Assembly: GCA_016858145.1 (NCBI GenBank)
Contig: JAEHOE010000140.1
Location: 1-64,000 of the forward strand
Origin: Edaphochlamys debaryana
Taxonomy: Eukaryota; Chlorophyta; Chlorophyceae; Chlamydomonadales
Direction of reading: 5' to 3'
DNA: 64,000 nt
In this document: positions 23,778 through 34,929 of the stretch, one piece after another
Position numbering within the stretch: the first letter of the stretch is position 1
Layout of the letters: every line of letters starts with the position of its first letter
Made by a program: the position numbers and the translations under genes
Notes under the pieces: generated by a model
What the model saw: only the letters and a program-made list of their open reading frames with translations
Databases searched by the model: none
What the model was told of the DNA's origin: nothing

Positions 23778-24362
23778 ATGCTCAGCTCCTCGGCGTCGAG
23801 CCCGCTAGCCTGCGAGGAGTCGGGGCGCGAGGGAGCGGCGACTCTTGATGATGCGCTCCGGAAGCTGGGCCTGGATGGAGCCGACGCTCTTGTGGACGCG
23901 CTGATCGGTAGCAGGAGCCTAGCAGCTATGCGCCTGACCTGCTGCTGGGCCCGCGACTTGGTCGACACGAGCATCTGCAGCCTTCCGCGCAACATCCTCG
24001 TCGACAGCGACGAGCGCAGCGTGCCTGATCAGCTCCGTGTCCTGCAACGTTGGCCACGCTGCAGCGAGGTCGGCGTTGTGATCGACCATGGTGCACTCTC
24101 CGTGGCGGTGGCGGTGGCGGTGGCGGGTCTGGCACGCGTGCCCGAGGGCATCCGGCGCCGAATCTGCACCCTCGGCCTCCGGGGCTCGACAGCCGCTGAA
24201 GTTTCTCCCGCCTGCTTTGCAACACTCAGCTCGTACCTTCACTGCCTTCGCAATCTCGACCTCCTACACCTGACCGTCACCCTCTCGGGTTGCGACACGT
24301 GCTTTCAAACCCCGACTCCAGTCCCACTCCTGTGCGCCCTCGGGGGGTGGCTGAGCCGCTGA
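23778..24362 (+). pseudogene. F-box-like gene copy A, truncated
   Basis: Starts with an intact ATG and stays close to the complete paralogue (36544-39356) for about 165 residues: KLGLDGADALVDALIGSRSL, LTCCWARDLVDTS, ICTLGLRGSTAAEV, then LRNLDLLHLT. Near 24270 the homology ends and a short unrelated tail runs to a stop at 24360-24362, giving 194 residues. The VAVAVAVA slippage tract near 24105 is an expansion of a GTGGCG repeat relative to the paralogue. It lacks the later LRR-like and coiled-coil parts and is probably non-functional, although a short F-box-only protein is possible. Confidence 0.7.
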
Positions 24363-25131
24363 GGCTGTCTCCCTCCCTCCTCTGTTGGATGTACACGACA
24401 CCTGCGCTTCGCAATGCAGGGCCATGTTCGTTCGTAGCCATTGACACAGACCTTGACGGCGTGAGGAGAGCTGAGTTCCAGGCTACGTGCGGGACGGGGG
24501 CCGGCTCTGCGGCGGTGGCAGGCTAGCTTACGGTATGCTACCGGAAGCCCTTGTCTAAGCACAGCAGCTGATGGTAATACAGATGCTGTGGATTCGTACC
24601 CGGCGGATCACGCATCACGCATACCGGTTCTGCATTGCGCCGCCCGCCCGGTGTCGGATATTACACAGCCCACTCAGTCACAGTGCTTCGTAACGGCCGC
24701 TCAGTGGCCGCTCACGGTCGCCCAGCCTGTGCTGCCAAGCCCGCCACACCAAGCTAGCCGACCCCGCCGCAAGTCCATGTCTGCGCAGATGCGCCGCCCC
24801 CACCCCTGGGCCCGCCCAACCCTGTCTGCTTGCCTGGCACCCCTGTTCTTAACCCTGTCTGCTTGCCAGCTTCCTGCCTGCACACGTGCACAGAGCGTGT
24901 TCATTCAAGCGGTGGCCGGGCGGTACACATCTTGGGTAGCCTCTCCCCACCAAAAAGCAGCACAACCGCCCAGCACACGCCCGTGTGTCTCATCTCCGCA
25001 GCACACCGCAGGTCTTCACTGTGGAGTGTGGACTCCTCCGCGGGTGCCTCAGCAGGCTCCACATGGCAGCTCAACCCACAGCGCGTGCCCCTTGGCTTGC
25101 CGCCGCAGCCCATATGTGGATGGGGGCAGGC
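24363..25131. other. Intergenic region between F-box copy A and pherophorin-like gene A
   Basis: No supported gene. TTACA at 24661-24665 (TGTAA on the minus strand) lies 470 bp beyond the stop of the minus-strand gene and is a candidate polyadenylation signal. 25030-25080 carries degraded copies of the gene's Glu/Ala/Pro-coding 3' repeat. Confidence 0.45.
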
Positions 25132-26287
25132 CTACACGGGGGACTCCTCGGCGGGCGCCTCAGCGGGCGCCCCGGACTCAGCCGGCTGGGAGTCCGAGGG
25201 CTGGGGATCGGCAGGCTCCAAATCTGAAGGCGGGGCGTCCGGAGGAGAGCTGGAAGTCACGGGCTGAGGGTCCGAGGGCACTGGCTCCACCACCGGGGGT
25301 GGCGTGTGTGGCGGCGGTGACGGTGCGGTGGTGTCGCCATCACAGTACACCACAATGGAAGACTCGAAGTTCACACACGCCTTGTTGCTCGACTTGAAGG
25401 TCAGGGTGGCTCCCCGCAGCGAGGGGTCCTTGCACAGGTCCGGATAGCGCCCTCGGAACGGCACCTTCTCGGCGTCGTGGGTCTTGAGTCTGGCCGAGTA
25501 CATGTTTAGGCGTGGCATGTGAATGGTCCCACACGCCTCGATGGACCTCCACGTATCACTGCACTTTCCTCTCTTGAACCCGCTGTGGAGTGCGTCGGAC
25601 GGGCCGCCATTATCGTCAAGCGCGAAGAAGTTGCCGACATCTATTTCGGCATCCTCGCAGTTGTCCTCGTTCCTGAACCAGAAAGGGTTCTTGCCTCGAA
25701 CCTCCCAGACGAAGCAGGTGCTGCAGATGTCTGGGTCGGATACGGTCGGGTCGTCGTCCGAAGGCGGCTCACGGCTCACGTCAGGGTCTGGGGGGGGAGA
25801 GTGGGGTGGGTTGGGGGGGGAAAACGTTTGGAAAGGGATACCGGTACAGTGCAAGATGGTAGAGCTGGTGGCGCGGCGTGCAGGCGCGGAAGGCTCTTCC
25901 TAATGCAGCCCCCACCTCCCTTGCCCGACTTCACCCTGCTAACAAGAGAACCTTGACTTCTTGAGTTCTCAAATGCCCTAAGGCTTACATGTGGTCTTGG
26001 CGGGGGGAGCGCGCCGCGGTGGGGGCTGTCGGTGCAGAGGCGGCCGGGTTTTGCGCCACTGCATGAGCCCCGTGCGAGCATCCACTGCCAGGACTACAAG
26101 CAGAAGACAGGAGCACAAGCTTGAGCGCGCCGAAGGCCTACAGGGCACGCTCAGGCACGAGTACCCATGCCACAAGGCCAGCACTCAAGCGGATCGGGCC
26201 GATGCACTCACCAAGTGATAGCGCTAGCACGATCGCTGCAGCAAGCGCGAGCCCACTCAGGTGTGGTGTGACCGACCGGCGCGCCAT
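25132..26287 (-). CDS. Pherophorin-like secreted protein A
   Basis: Three exons on the minus strand: 26287-26212, 26093-25989, 25787-25132, in phase, 278 residues. Exon 1 encodes a signal peptide (MARRSVTPHLSG then LALAAAIVLALSL). Exon 2 encodes a basic Pro-rich linker (RPPLHRQPPPRRAPPAKTT). Exon 3 has EPPSDDD, then one Cys-rich domain (CSTCFVWEV, NCEDAE, ACGTI, LCKDPSLRGATLTF, ACVNFESSIVVYC) and a Ser/Pro-rich tail. Known: pherophorins are algal extracellular-matrix proteins with hydroxyproline-rich rods and DUF3707-type Cys domains. The spacing of ACG and the final C-x-L-C pattern fits that family, but the match is by eye. Gene B, 3.6 kb to the right, is a paralogue with near-identical exons 1-2, linking it to a tandem segmental duplication. 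Confidence 0.65.
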
Positions 26288-26718
26288 TGTGCTTGAACGC
26301 AGGGTAAGCCTTTCTGCACAGCTACAGCTGATGTGCTTGTGATGACAGTCGTCAGTGATACGCGATTGAGCTTGGCAGCTGGATGTCCTGCCTGATTGTC
26401 AGTCTGGGCTCGCCCAGCTCTGTAACCTGCTCAGGCTTCGGTTTGGTGGCTGCAAGGTGCTATTACATGCAAGAGCACTGAGGCTGACTTCTCAAGAACT
26501 TAGCCGGCGTCCAGCGTCTCGATGGCGGTTGGCCGAGCAGCTTCGCAATTGCGCAGTGCATGGCTGGCTGATTGCACCTTGGCGCTGAGCATCTACATAC
26601 ACGACTGAGTCGGAACATACACGGGGCACGGGCTTACTCGTGTAAGTGGACTTCCATCCCTGCTGCCCGTTGCCCACTTCCTCGGACGCGGTCTCAGTCG
26701 TCAGACCCATGTTCCCGC

Positions 26719-26765
26719 GACCGCCCCACAACCAGGCGCTTCGCGCTACGTTGATGTCTTCTGCA
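26719..26765 (+). repeat. Short dispersed repeat copy
   Basis: Diverged copy: CCACAACCAGGCGCTTCGC, then GTTGATGTCTTC. It is followed directly by a 14-bp minisatellite, so the pyrimidine tail may have seeded the tandem array. Confidence 0.55.
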
Positions 26766-26767
26766 CC

Positions 26768-26890
26768 CTCCCCCACGCCCCCTCCCCCACGCCCCCTCAC
26801 CCACGCCCCCTCACCCACGCCCCCTCACCCACGCCCCCTCACCTACACCCCCTCACCCAGGCGCCCTCACCCAACCTACTCACCCATGCA
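26768..26890. repeat. 14-bp minisatellite CCCTCACCCACGCC
   Basis: About nine tandem units, the outer ones diverged (CCCCCACG at the left, CCCAGGCG and CCCATGC at the right). Confidence 0.85.
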
Positions 26891-28470
26891 CCGCACCCCT
26901 GACCCTTGATTTCTTCTAACCCGCCCCTGACCCTCCTCCCCCTCCCCAAGCAGTGCACTCGTTGCAATTGCTGGCCTTGCTCTTCGCGTGCCTCGTCTCC
27001 CGTGTCTCCTTTCCCCTCCCCAAGCCAGCCCCTCGCCCCCGGCCCTCACCTTCCCCCCCGTGCTTCCCGCTCCCCTGTGGCTTCAGTACGGTCCCTAACC
27101 TGGGCATACCCTTGGGAAGTATGGGAAGTACCGGTACTGGCCGCATACCGTAACCCGACCCTCTTGGCGTTCAGTTGGCTCGGAGCTGTTACCCATGGCT
27201 ATCAGCTTCCCACTTGCAACACTCACGCCATGCAGGGATGCAGCCCGCCCCCCTGTCTTCTGCGTCAGACTCTGAAGCTCAGCCATGCTTACACGGTTGA
27301 CCACACCTTGCTCCATCCCTACGGGGTAACTCTCTTGCGCTTGCGTGACCTCAACTCTGGAGCGTGCGGGCTGGGTCGTCGCGTATGTAACTGTATTTTG
27401 TGTCCTGTTACTCAGTAACCCGTCGTACAAAGCATCGACGCAGAACCCCACATCCACGTTCAACAGTCCGCTCTACAGGGCACATTCAGTCACGCACAGC
27501 ATCCCCGCACGCGTAGAGCCCTCCAATCGCCCTCTCAAGAGTTCCGTATATGGCCTGCCAGCCGTCGGCGCCGTGTCAAGTCGGTGCTGGGTCGTGCCAT
27601 CTGCAGGGGCCAACGTCGCCATGCCAGCATGACCCCGCCTAATGCTGTGCCCTCGCCATGCAGCTGCGCACCAGGTTGCTCATCCCCAGCCCTCCTTGCA
27701 TTCGACCAACGCACCTAGGAGCATGCAGCACAACACGGCCCAGGATCTAAACGGCAAGTGACCACAAAGTGCTCCGCCTGCCTTGTCCGCTTGCGGGCCC
27801 TGCCTTCTCACCTCACGGAACACCCAAGCTCACGCCTAGTAGGGACAGGGGCCTCACCGCACGGCGGGTTCAAGGCGCCGCCCAGGCGAGTCGCCACACC
27901 CACACGGCAAGCACCGACGGAAGACCGAACCCGCAGCAAACGCACACAGGCCCAATGGTGCTGTGGAGCAGACACGCAGGCTCCTGCAGCTACATACCCT
28001 AGCTTCCCACATGCTAACAACTGCCCATACATACCCGCCTAGAAGCGACCCTAGCGACTACCCCCGCCCGGTCCTCTTGCTTTCATGCTGCACTAAGATG
28101 CAGGCCAGACCCGCTTTTGCACCCGTCCAGCAGCAGTGCGGGTCGCATCGTCCCCAGTGCCAACACCCAACAGAGAAGGGCCAACACACATACAGTCCAT
28201 GCCCACCCGGCACATTGCCTCAAACCAGGCCCATCGCCCATGAAAGCCCATTGTTGGGACCGCGAAGTGGGCAGGCCGTTCGGGGATCCCAGATCCATGC
28301 ATACACCCACCATAGATTCGACCCCCGCCACCCACACCCTGCTGTTCTCAATGCCATAGCCGCCCGGTGACTGGGGCCCCGGAGTCGTCCGTGGGCTCGA
28401 GCACTTGCAATGGACGTTGCTCTTAATCCCTTTGGCGACCCCTGAGCCCTCTCGCGTCCCCACGCACTCG

Positions 28471-29860
28471 CTAGCCCTCGCTACGCTCGTCACTGATGTT
28501 GAGGTCCCCCTCGCCCTTATCATCTGGATCCTCAAACTCCGACAGATCCCACGCTGGTGACGGCGACGGTGATGGCGACGGTTCCTCTTCCTCGGCGGGC
28601 TCCTCCGCTGGCGACATGTCGCTGGGGACGTCATCATCTGACGGCGGCTCCTTGCTTAACAGTACGGGCGCAGGGCACGCCGCAGTCGCCACCGTGCGCT
28701 GGACATTCACGCAGTCGGCGTTGCTCGACTCCAGGCTGAGAGTCGCACCAGCAAGCGAAGGGTCGCTGCACAGATCCACGGGCGTGCCGTACTGCTTCAT
28801 GTACGGCACCTGCTCCAGGATCGCGTCGATGGAGGCGCCCAGCAGCTTGTCCCCAAAGAGGGGCACCTCCTCCCTCAGGCTGATGGTGGTCCCGCACGTG
28901 GTGATGGTTGCACCGTCGCACGTATCGGTGTCAAAGTTGCGGTAGATGTAGGAGTTGCCGTCAGGACGATACCGCCCGGCGTCCCAAAGGTATCGTAGCA
29001 TTTGCTTGGCCGCTGCGCAGTTGCCCGCGTCAGCAAACCAATCCACCGGCGCGTTATCCTTAGTCACCCTCCACGTGACGCAGGCGTCGCACGTGTAGCA
29101 GGTCTCGCACGGTCCGGAGGGATCGCCACCGGGGACGTCATCATCTGAGGGCGGCTCCTTGCTTTCCGGCCCTGGGGGGACGACGGAGGGGTTAAGGGCG
29201 GGCAGGGCGGGGTAAACCAGTAACAATTTAGAACTAATGGAGAGTGGTGGGACGGGGGGGGCGAGTGCGCTTGGAAGGTAGGAGCAGGCTACTGGCGACG
29301 CCGCAGGGCTAAGCCCGCAGGACAAGATCGGTGCCGGCTTCCTCGAAGCTGGAAGGGTGGGCGGACATTGGGTGCGCGGGCAGCCAGTCCCAGTGCATAC
29401 ACGCCCTGACCCCAGACTGACCGCAAGGGACCGCAGGTTACGACATGAGATGCACACGCATACGTTACTAACAGCTAGCGGTGAGGCCCAGCTAGCGGTG
29501 AGGGCTTCCCTTCGCCTCTAGCTCCTATCGCCCGTGGGCGCCCGAGGGCTCACATGTGGTCTTGGCGGGGGGAGAGCGCCGCGGTGGGGGTCGTCGGTGC
29601 GGAGGCGGGCGGGCCGTGCCCCGCTTCATGAGCCCCGTGCGAGCATCCACTGCCAGGACTACAAGCATAAGACAGGAGCACAAGCTTGAGCGCGCACAAG
29701 TGCTGCCCATGGGTACGCTCGTTCATGCGCGAGTACCCAAGCCACAAGCCCAGCACTCAAGCCGGATCAGGCCGTTGCACTCACCAAGTGACAATGCTAG
29801 CACGATCGCTGCAGCAAGCGCGAGCCCACTCTGGCGAGGTGTGACCCGCCGGCGCGCCAT
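28471..29860 (-). CDS. Pherophorin-like secreted protein B
   Basis: Three exons on the minus strand: 29860-29785, 29658-29554, 29171-28471, in phase, 293 residues. Exons 1 and 2 have the same lengths (76 and 105 nt) and nearly the same sequence as gene A: a signal peptide (MARRRVTPRQSG ...) and a basic Pro-rich linker. Exon 3 begins KEPPSDDDVP and encodes a Cys-rich domain (CETCYTCDACVTW, NCAAAKQML, TCGTTISL, LCSDPSLAGATLSL, DCVNVQRT). It then repeats KEPPSDDDVP and ends with an acidic SPSPSPSP segment. The domain aligns with A only at the cysteines and the DPSLxGATL motif, so the ectodomains have diverged far more than the leader exons. Likely secreted matrix or wall glycoprotein; the family call is by motif. 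Confidence 0.65.
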
Positions 29861-31267
29861 TGCGCTAGAACGCAGGGTAAGTCTTTCTGCCAAGCTAGAG
29901 CTGTTGTGATTGTTATGACAGCCGTCAGTGATACGTGAGCTTGGCAGCTGGATGTCCTGCCTGATAGTCTGGAACCGTCTGGCCTCGCCCAGCTCTGTAA
30001 CTGGCTCTGGCTTCAGCTTGCTGGCCGCAACTTGTTGTTATGTGGGATAGCACTGACTTCTCTCAACAACAAGACGGCGTACAGCGCCTCATTGGCAGTT
30101 GGCCGCGCAGCTTCGCAAATGCGCAGAGCGGTGCTGGTTGCTGGCACCTTGACGCTGAGCATCTACATACACGACTGAGACGGGACATACATGGGGCACG
30201 GGCTTACTCGCTCAAGTGCAAATCCATTAATCTCTTCCTTCCCGTTGCCCGCTCTCGCCAGGGGGATGCAATCACGACGCCGCTTCAGCATAGTAATACA
30301 AAGTCACTCCGCGCTGCTGTGGCTGTGGCGTCCCGTGGGACCTGGACAGCGACGGGAGGTGAGTTCGCGCTCTCCTCGCTGTCGAGCTCCCTACCTTCGG
30401 CAAACGTGAGGTTTAAGGAGCATCTTTGTGCTGAATGATGACGACTGCAAGAAGAGCTTGAAGAGCTTGAGACTGAGGGAGGATGTTGGTGCAGCGCGGG
30501 GCAGCATCAGCCGCAGCTGCCCCTCTCGGCAACAGGGCACACATGAACCTTCCATGACCTCGCCTGCGCTCGCTGTCTACAACGCGGAGACGCTGGGTGC
30601 ACGGGGACCCTCCCAGTCCCCTTCCTTCCCCGTGACGCGTGGGGGACCGTGGTAGGCCCCTACCACGGCAATGGGCGGACTGCACAGACTGTAGATACGG
30701 CGTATAACGATCAGGGGGGTCCGATGGGCCTGGGCCCGTAAGCCACCACACTCACAGCCCTACCTGACATCCGGGACTTTGGGGAGTGTCTCACAGGCCC
30801 TTGCTCGCTTGCCGCTCCCCTCACCCTGGCTGCCAGCACCACCAGGGGCGGATTCCGCCGAAGTACACTGGGTTGCGGGGCCTGGGCAGGGGACAGGGGT
30901 TAGGGCTGGGGCGAGAGCTGTGCGCTGTGTAAGACGCGGGGTGGGGCCCCAGCTTCACAGCTAGCTGTTACAGGCATATGCTGCGCCAGGTTCCCACATT
31001 TGTGCCGCAGGACAGGCAAAAGCAGCAATGTAAGCTATACCTACCGGTACTTCCGATGGGCTCAAGAGCTCACATAGGCCCTTACGCGGCCGAATATGTC
31101 GGAGCCCCGCGGCAGAGCGCCAGTGAGGCTTGGGGCCGGGGTGGAGGTGCAGGCGGGCACTGAGCCTGGAGGGTCCCCAGCGTCCCCTACAGCTGTGCGG
31201 CGCTTCCAAGCCTAGCGCTGATGTCCTGGCTTGAAGCAAGGGACGCGAGGGCCCCGAGTCCCCCCAC
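29861..31267. other. Spacer between pherophorin-like gene B and module B
   Basis: 29861-30230 is the duplicated 5' flank of gene B. A perfect 10-bp inverted repeat with a 2-bp centre lies at 30647-30668. I see no gene in the remainder. Confidence 0.5.
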
Positions 31268-31681
31268 GTCGGCCTTCCCAAAGCACCTCTCGACTCGCCC
31301 CCAGAGCCCCCCAGCCCAACCCCGCCAGGGGCGGCCGCATCACACTTCATGTCACCTCCACGCCTCCCCTAACGTCCCAGCTGATGTCTCAACCCACATC
31401 ACCTCACCTCGCGTCAAGGGCTCCCCTCACGGCGGCCTTTCCCAAACACCTCTCGAGACACGGACTTCCGAACCCCACAGCCTGCCCCCGCCCTCCCAGC
31501 CGAACACAGCCCCCGCGCCGCCCTCTGCTCCTTGCCCCCCTCCCCGACCCCGCCTCCTGCCTTGGCCCTCCACACCGCCGCCTGCCCTGCCCTGCCCCAG
31601 CCCCGCCCCAGAAGCGTGTGCACGTGCGTTGGCGTTTGCCTGCTGTGTCCGTGATGCGCTCCTTTCCTGACATGCTTTTGC

Positions 31682-31767
31682 GGCCGCGTGGCCTAATGGA
31701 TCAGGCGTCGCTCTCCGATGTGTGCGGATGTAGGCGAAGATTGTGGGTTCGAGTCCCATCGTGGTCG
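31682..31767 (+). tRNA. tRNA-Arg(CCG), intron-containing, copy B
   Basis: Same structure as copy C (described at 35666): 86 nt with a 13-nt intron after position 37. One T-stem base differs (CCCAT instead of CCCAC), leaving a G-U pair, so the cloverleaf is kept. A TTTT run about 45 bp downstream may terminate Pol III. Confidence 0.9.
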
Positions 31768-32232
31768 TACGGATGCCGTACACATGGTACGAGCGTGTGC
31801 AACATTGCCCTTTTCCCCGGGCCCGGCCCGGGGGGCTGAGGCGCGGGCTGGACTGTAACGTCTTAACAACTTTCCTCCCCGCTTCCCTCGAAAGTAATTT
31901 TGCTGCCCATCACGGGTCCCTGTCACCCCTCCCGGCACTCCTCTTTACCTCAACGTCAGTAGCACCTCGCGACGCCCCGCTTCTGCAGAAGGCCGCGGGC
32001 GTAAGGCGCGGGAACTCGGCACGGTGTATGGCCGGTGTCGGCGGCGGCGGTGCACGGCGGCCTTCAAACTTCTCGTGCCAACTACATATATAGTGGCGGT
32101 AGTACTTGCCCCTCGGCTCGCTGGGCTCACCACCTTTGCTCCCTCGCCGACTGCGTAAATCCCGCCATCGGCAAAGATCTTAGCCGTGCAAGCTGCCAGG
32201 GGCTTCACGCAGTGTTACGTAACCACGTCACT

Positions 32233-32505
32233 ACGCTCAGCCCCTTGGCGCCAAGCCCGCTAGCCTGCGAGGAGTCGGGGCGCGAGGGAGTGCCGACTCT
32301 TGACGATGCGCTCCGGAAGCTGGGCCTGGACGGAGCCGACGCTCTTGTGGACGCGCTGATCGGTAGCAGGAGCCTAGCAGCTACGCGCCTGACCTGTCGC
32401 TGGGCCCGCGACTTCGTCGACACGAGAAACCGCAGCCTTCCGCGCAACATCCGCGTTGACAGCGACGAGCGTGTAAGGGCGAGTTCCAATATGCTCTCGG
32501 TCTGA
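32233..32505 (+). pseudogene. F-box-like gene copy B, start lost and truncated
   Basis: The codon matching the start ATG is ACG (32233). It keeps CEESGREG, TLDDALRKLGLDGADALVDA and LTCRWARDFVDT up to about residue 80 (DSDER), then switches to the VRASSNMLS tail shared with copy F. A stop follows at 32503-32505. Confidence 0.75.
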
Positions 32506-33106
32506 TTATCCCAGGCATGACCTATTGAGGTCGCAGTGCTGGGCAGGGGAGGCCCAGACAGGCCCAGACGGCACCCCGGCGTTCTTCACCCCAGGGTGAG
32601 GGTCCCGGGGACGCCGTCGCAATGACGACACCGGCGCTTTTACTCCCCTGCTAGCAGCCCTCAGCAGCCTCCTGTCTGCAGCTGGGCAGAGCTGGGCTTG
32701 GTCGCTGCCCTCGCTACCCCCGCCCTTGACTCCCTGGGCCATACCCGCCCCTAGACCCGACGCCCCGGCGCCTTGCCGCCACCGCAGCCCGATATGCGCA
32801 AGGGCGGCCCCTAGCCCGCTCGCCCATGCAGCGGCCCCGCCGGCACCCCGGCCGCCACGCGCCAACAAGCGCTCGACCGCCGCCGCTGGGCCCGCAGTGG
32901 CGGCGCCGGTCGCCCCCCTCCTCCACCCTATGCGATGCGGCATCCTGCCAGGAGGCCTCCTGATGCTGCCACCCCAGCACAGCCTCCGTGGAGGCATCCC
33001 TGGACGCCGTTGCGTGTGTGGTGTTTTGGGGCTGGGGAGGACGGGACACGCCCAAACCCGGAGTGGCCTTCACCGCTCTCCTCCGTCGCATTGTCGACAG
33101 CAACGC

Positions 33107-33553
33107 CTACACTCGCCTGCTAGCAGCTTCCCCCCATCCTTCCTCCCTCGGCCGACCCTGCAGTCGAACCATGTACCTTTGTCCTCGTCCGTAGATGCAG
33201 ATGTTCCCGCAGACTGGACCTGTCTGGGCCTCGCCTGCCACGAGCTCGATGTAAGAGATCTCGGGCACACCAAACTGAGACAAACCAAAATCAAACTCGC
33301 CGTTAGCCCTTACGCGGTCTCCGCTGTCGACGAGGATGTTGCGCGGAAGGCTGCGGATGCTCGTGTCGACCAAGTCGCGGGCCCAGCGACAAGTCAGGCG
33401 CGTAGCTGCTAGGCTCCTGCTACCGATCAGCGCGTCCACAAGAGCGTCGGCTCCATCCAGGCCCAGCTTCCAGAGCGCATTGTCAAGAGTCGCCGCTCCC
33501 TCGCGCCCCGACTCCTTGCAGGCTAGTGGGCTTGACGCCGAGGAGCTGTGCAT
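33107..33553 (-). pseudogene. F-box-like gene copy D, truncated
   Basis: ATG at 33553 on the minus strand, 148 residues. The first 80 match the complete gene (KESGREG, KLGLDGADALVDALIGSRSL). The sequence then breaks at the same codon region as copies B and F (DSGDRVRA) and continues as NGEFDFGLSQFGVPEISYIE. That tail looks more protein-like than the B/F tails, but I cannot assign it. Confidence 0.65.
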
Positions 33554-34540
33554 AGCGACCTGGTTACGTAACACCGCGTGAAGACCCTGGTATCCGGCGC
33601 GTCTAAGATCTTTGCCAATGGCGGGTTGTGTACAGACGCGAGGGAGCAAAGGTAATGAGCCCGGCCAGCAGAGGGGCATTTAATACCGTCACTATATATG
33701 TAGTTGGCACGAGAGGTTGAAGGCCGCCATGCACCGCCGCCGCCGACATGGACCATACACCGTGCCGAGTTCCCGCGCCTTACGCCCGCGGCCTTCTGCA
33801 GAAGCGGGGCGTCGCGAGGTGCTACTGACGTTGAGTTGAAGAGGAGTGCTGGGAGGGATGACAGGGACCCGTGATGGGCAGCAAAATTACTTTCCAGGGA
33901 AGCGGGGAGGAAAGTTGTTAAGACGTTACAGTCCAACCCGCGCCTCAGCCCCCCGGGCCGGGCCCGGGGAAAAGGGCTATGTTGCACACGCTCGTACCAT
34001 GTGTACGGCATCCGTACGACCACGGTGGGACTCGAACCCACAATCTTCGCCTACATCCGCACACATCGGAGAGCGACGCCTGATCCATTAGGCCACGCGG
34101 CCGCAAAAGCATGCCAGGAAAGGAGCGCATCACGGACACAGCAGGCAAACGCCAACACACGTGCACGCGCTTCGGGGCCTCTGGGGGCGGGGCTGGGGCG
34201 GGGCAGGCAGGCGGCGGTGTGGGCAGGAGGCGGGGTCGGGGAGGGGGGCAAGGAGCAGAGGGCGGCGCGGGGGCTATATTCGGCTGGGAGGGCCGGGGCG
34301 GGTTGTGGGGCTCAGGACTCCGTGTCTCGAAAGGTGCTCGGGGAAGGCCGCCGTGAGGGGAGCCCTTGACGCGAGGTGAGGTGATGTGGGTTGAGACGTG
34401 AGCTGGGACGTGTGGGAGGCGTGGATGTGACGTGAAGTGTGATGCGGCCGCCCCTGGCGGGGGCTGGGGGCGGGTGTCGAGAGGTGCTTTGGGAAGGCCG
34501 ACGTGGGGGGACCCGGGGGAGCCGTGAGAGGGGAATGAGA
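33300..34540 (-). repeat. tRNA-Arg/F-box module, copy D
   Basis: Inverted relative to module B, so B and D face each other tail to tail across about 0.4-0.8 kb. Both also share the far upstream block containing GGGGCGGCCGCATCACAC (31328 in B; reverse complement near 34440 in D). Confidence 0.75.
34017..34102 (-). tRNA. tRNA-Arg(CCG), intron-containing, copy D
   Basis: Minus-strand copy. All stems match copy C, with CCG anticodon and the 13-nt intron. It lies 464 bp upstream of truncated F-box copy D in the same orientation. Confidence 0.93.
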
Positions 34541-34743
34541 AACGTGGACGAGGTTACGCGAAAAGCAAGACCAGCAATTCCAGGTTTCCAGCCTAAGAGC
34601 ACTGGCGAGGTTATACCCGCAGCCCTGCTCTTGCGAGCAGTGAAGCAGTGACCATGTGGCCAGGGCATTCCGAAGCTGTCGCACACGACACCCCTGAGAG
34701 GGGGGGCGTACTAACTCCACTGATCGGTGTGGGAGGCTGAGGG

Positions 34744-34913
34744 CCCGTGCTCCAGGGTAGATTTAGCTTGGCAGAGCTGGAGCAAGATCCGTTGCGAATT
34801 TTGATGGGATTGATCCCCTCAGCCAACCTCCTCAGGCCCAGCTGCCTCGGCCGTCAACATTTGCCACGCATCTTGCTCAAGCTCTGCCAAGCTAATCTAC
34901 CCTGGAGCAAGGG
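34744..34913. mobile_element. 170-bp hairpin MITE with long terminal inverted repeats
   Basis: Left arm TGCTCCAGGGTAGATTTAGC continuing TTGGCAGAGCTGGAGCAAGAT, and right arm the inverse with one indel and one mismatch over about 40 bp. They enclose roughly 80 bp of non-repeated sequence. No clear target-site duplication was found. The foldback shape suggests a MITE, but simple inverted duplication is possible. Confidence 0.65.
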
Positions 34914-34929
34914 TGTTACACCCCCCATG

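Larger units (their letters stand above)
22822..24270 (+). repeat. tRNA-Arg/F-box module, copy A
   Basis: First of the duplicated modules. It consists of a C-rich upstream flank (from GCAGGCGACTGGTTCC), a tRNA-Arg copy, a GGCCCGGCCCGGGG hairpin zone, a TATA-like CATATAG, then the F-box-like 5' coding region. The upstream flank is the reverse complement of 49690-49930. Similarity to the complete gene stops near 24270. Confidence 0.8.
26288..28470. other. Spacer between the two pherophorin-like genes
   Basis: 26288-26700 is the 5' flank of gene A and is clearly similar to 29861-30230 upstream of gene B (shared GCTTGGCAGCTGGATGTCCT). It then holds a short dispersed repeat and a 14-bp minisatellite. 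26900-28400 shows no supported gene. Confidence 0.6.
31268..32905 (+). repeat. tRNA-Arg/F-box module, copy B
   Basis: Contains the C-rich upstream flank, an intact tRNA-Arg, a TATA-like CATATATAG (about 32082) and a truncated F-box-like copy. From 32470 to 32905 it continues into a sequence that is the reverse complement of about 42050-42480 in module F. Copies B and F are thus inverted duplicates of one truncated progenitor. Confidence 0.8.

Noticed and set aside
26906..27418. 170-residue frame between the pherophorin-like genes
   Set aside because: No domain, starts in a C-rich repeat, no sign of splicing or conservation.
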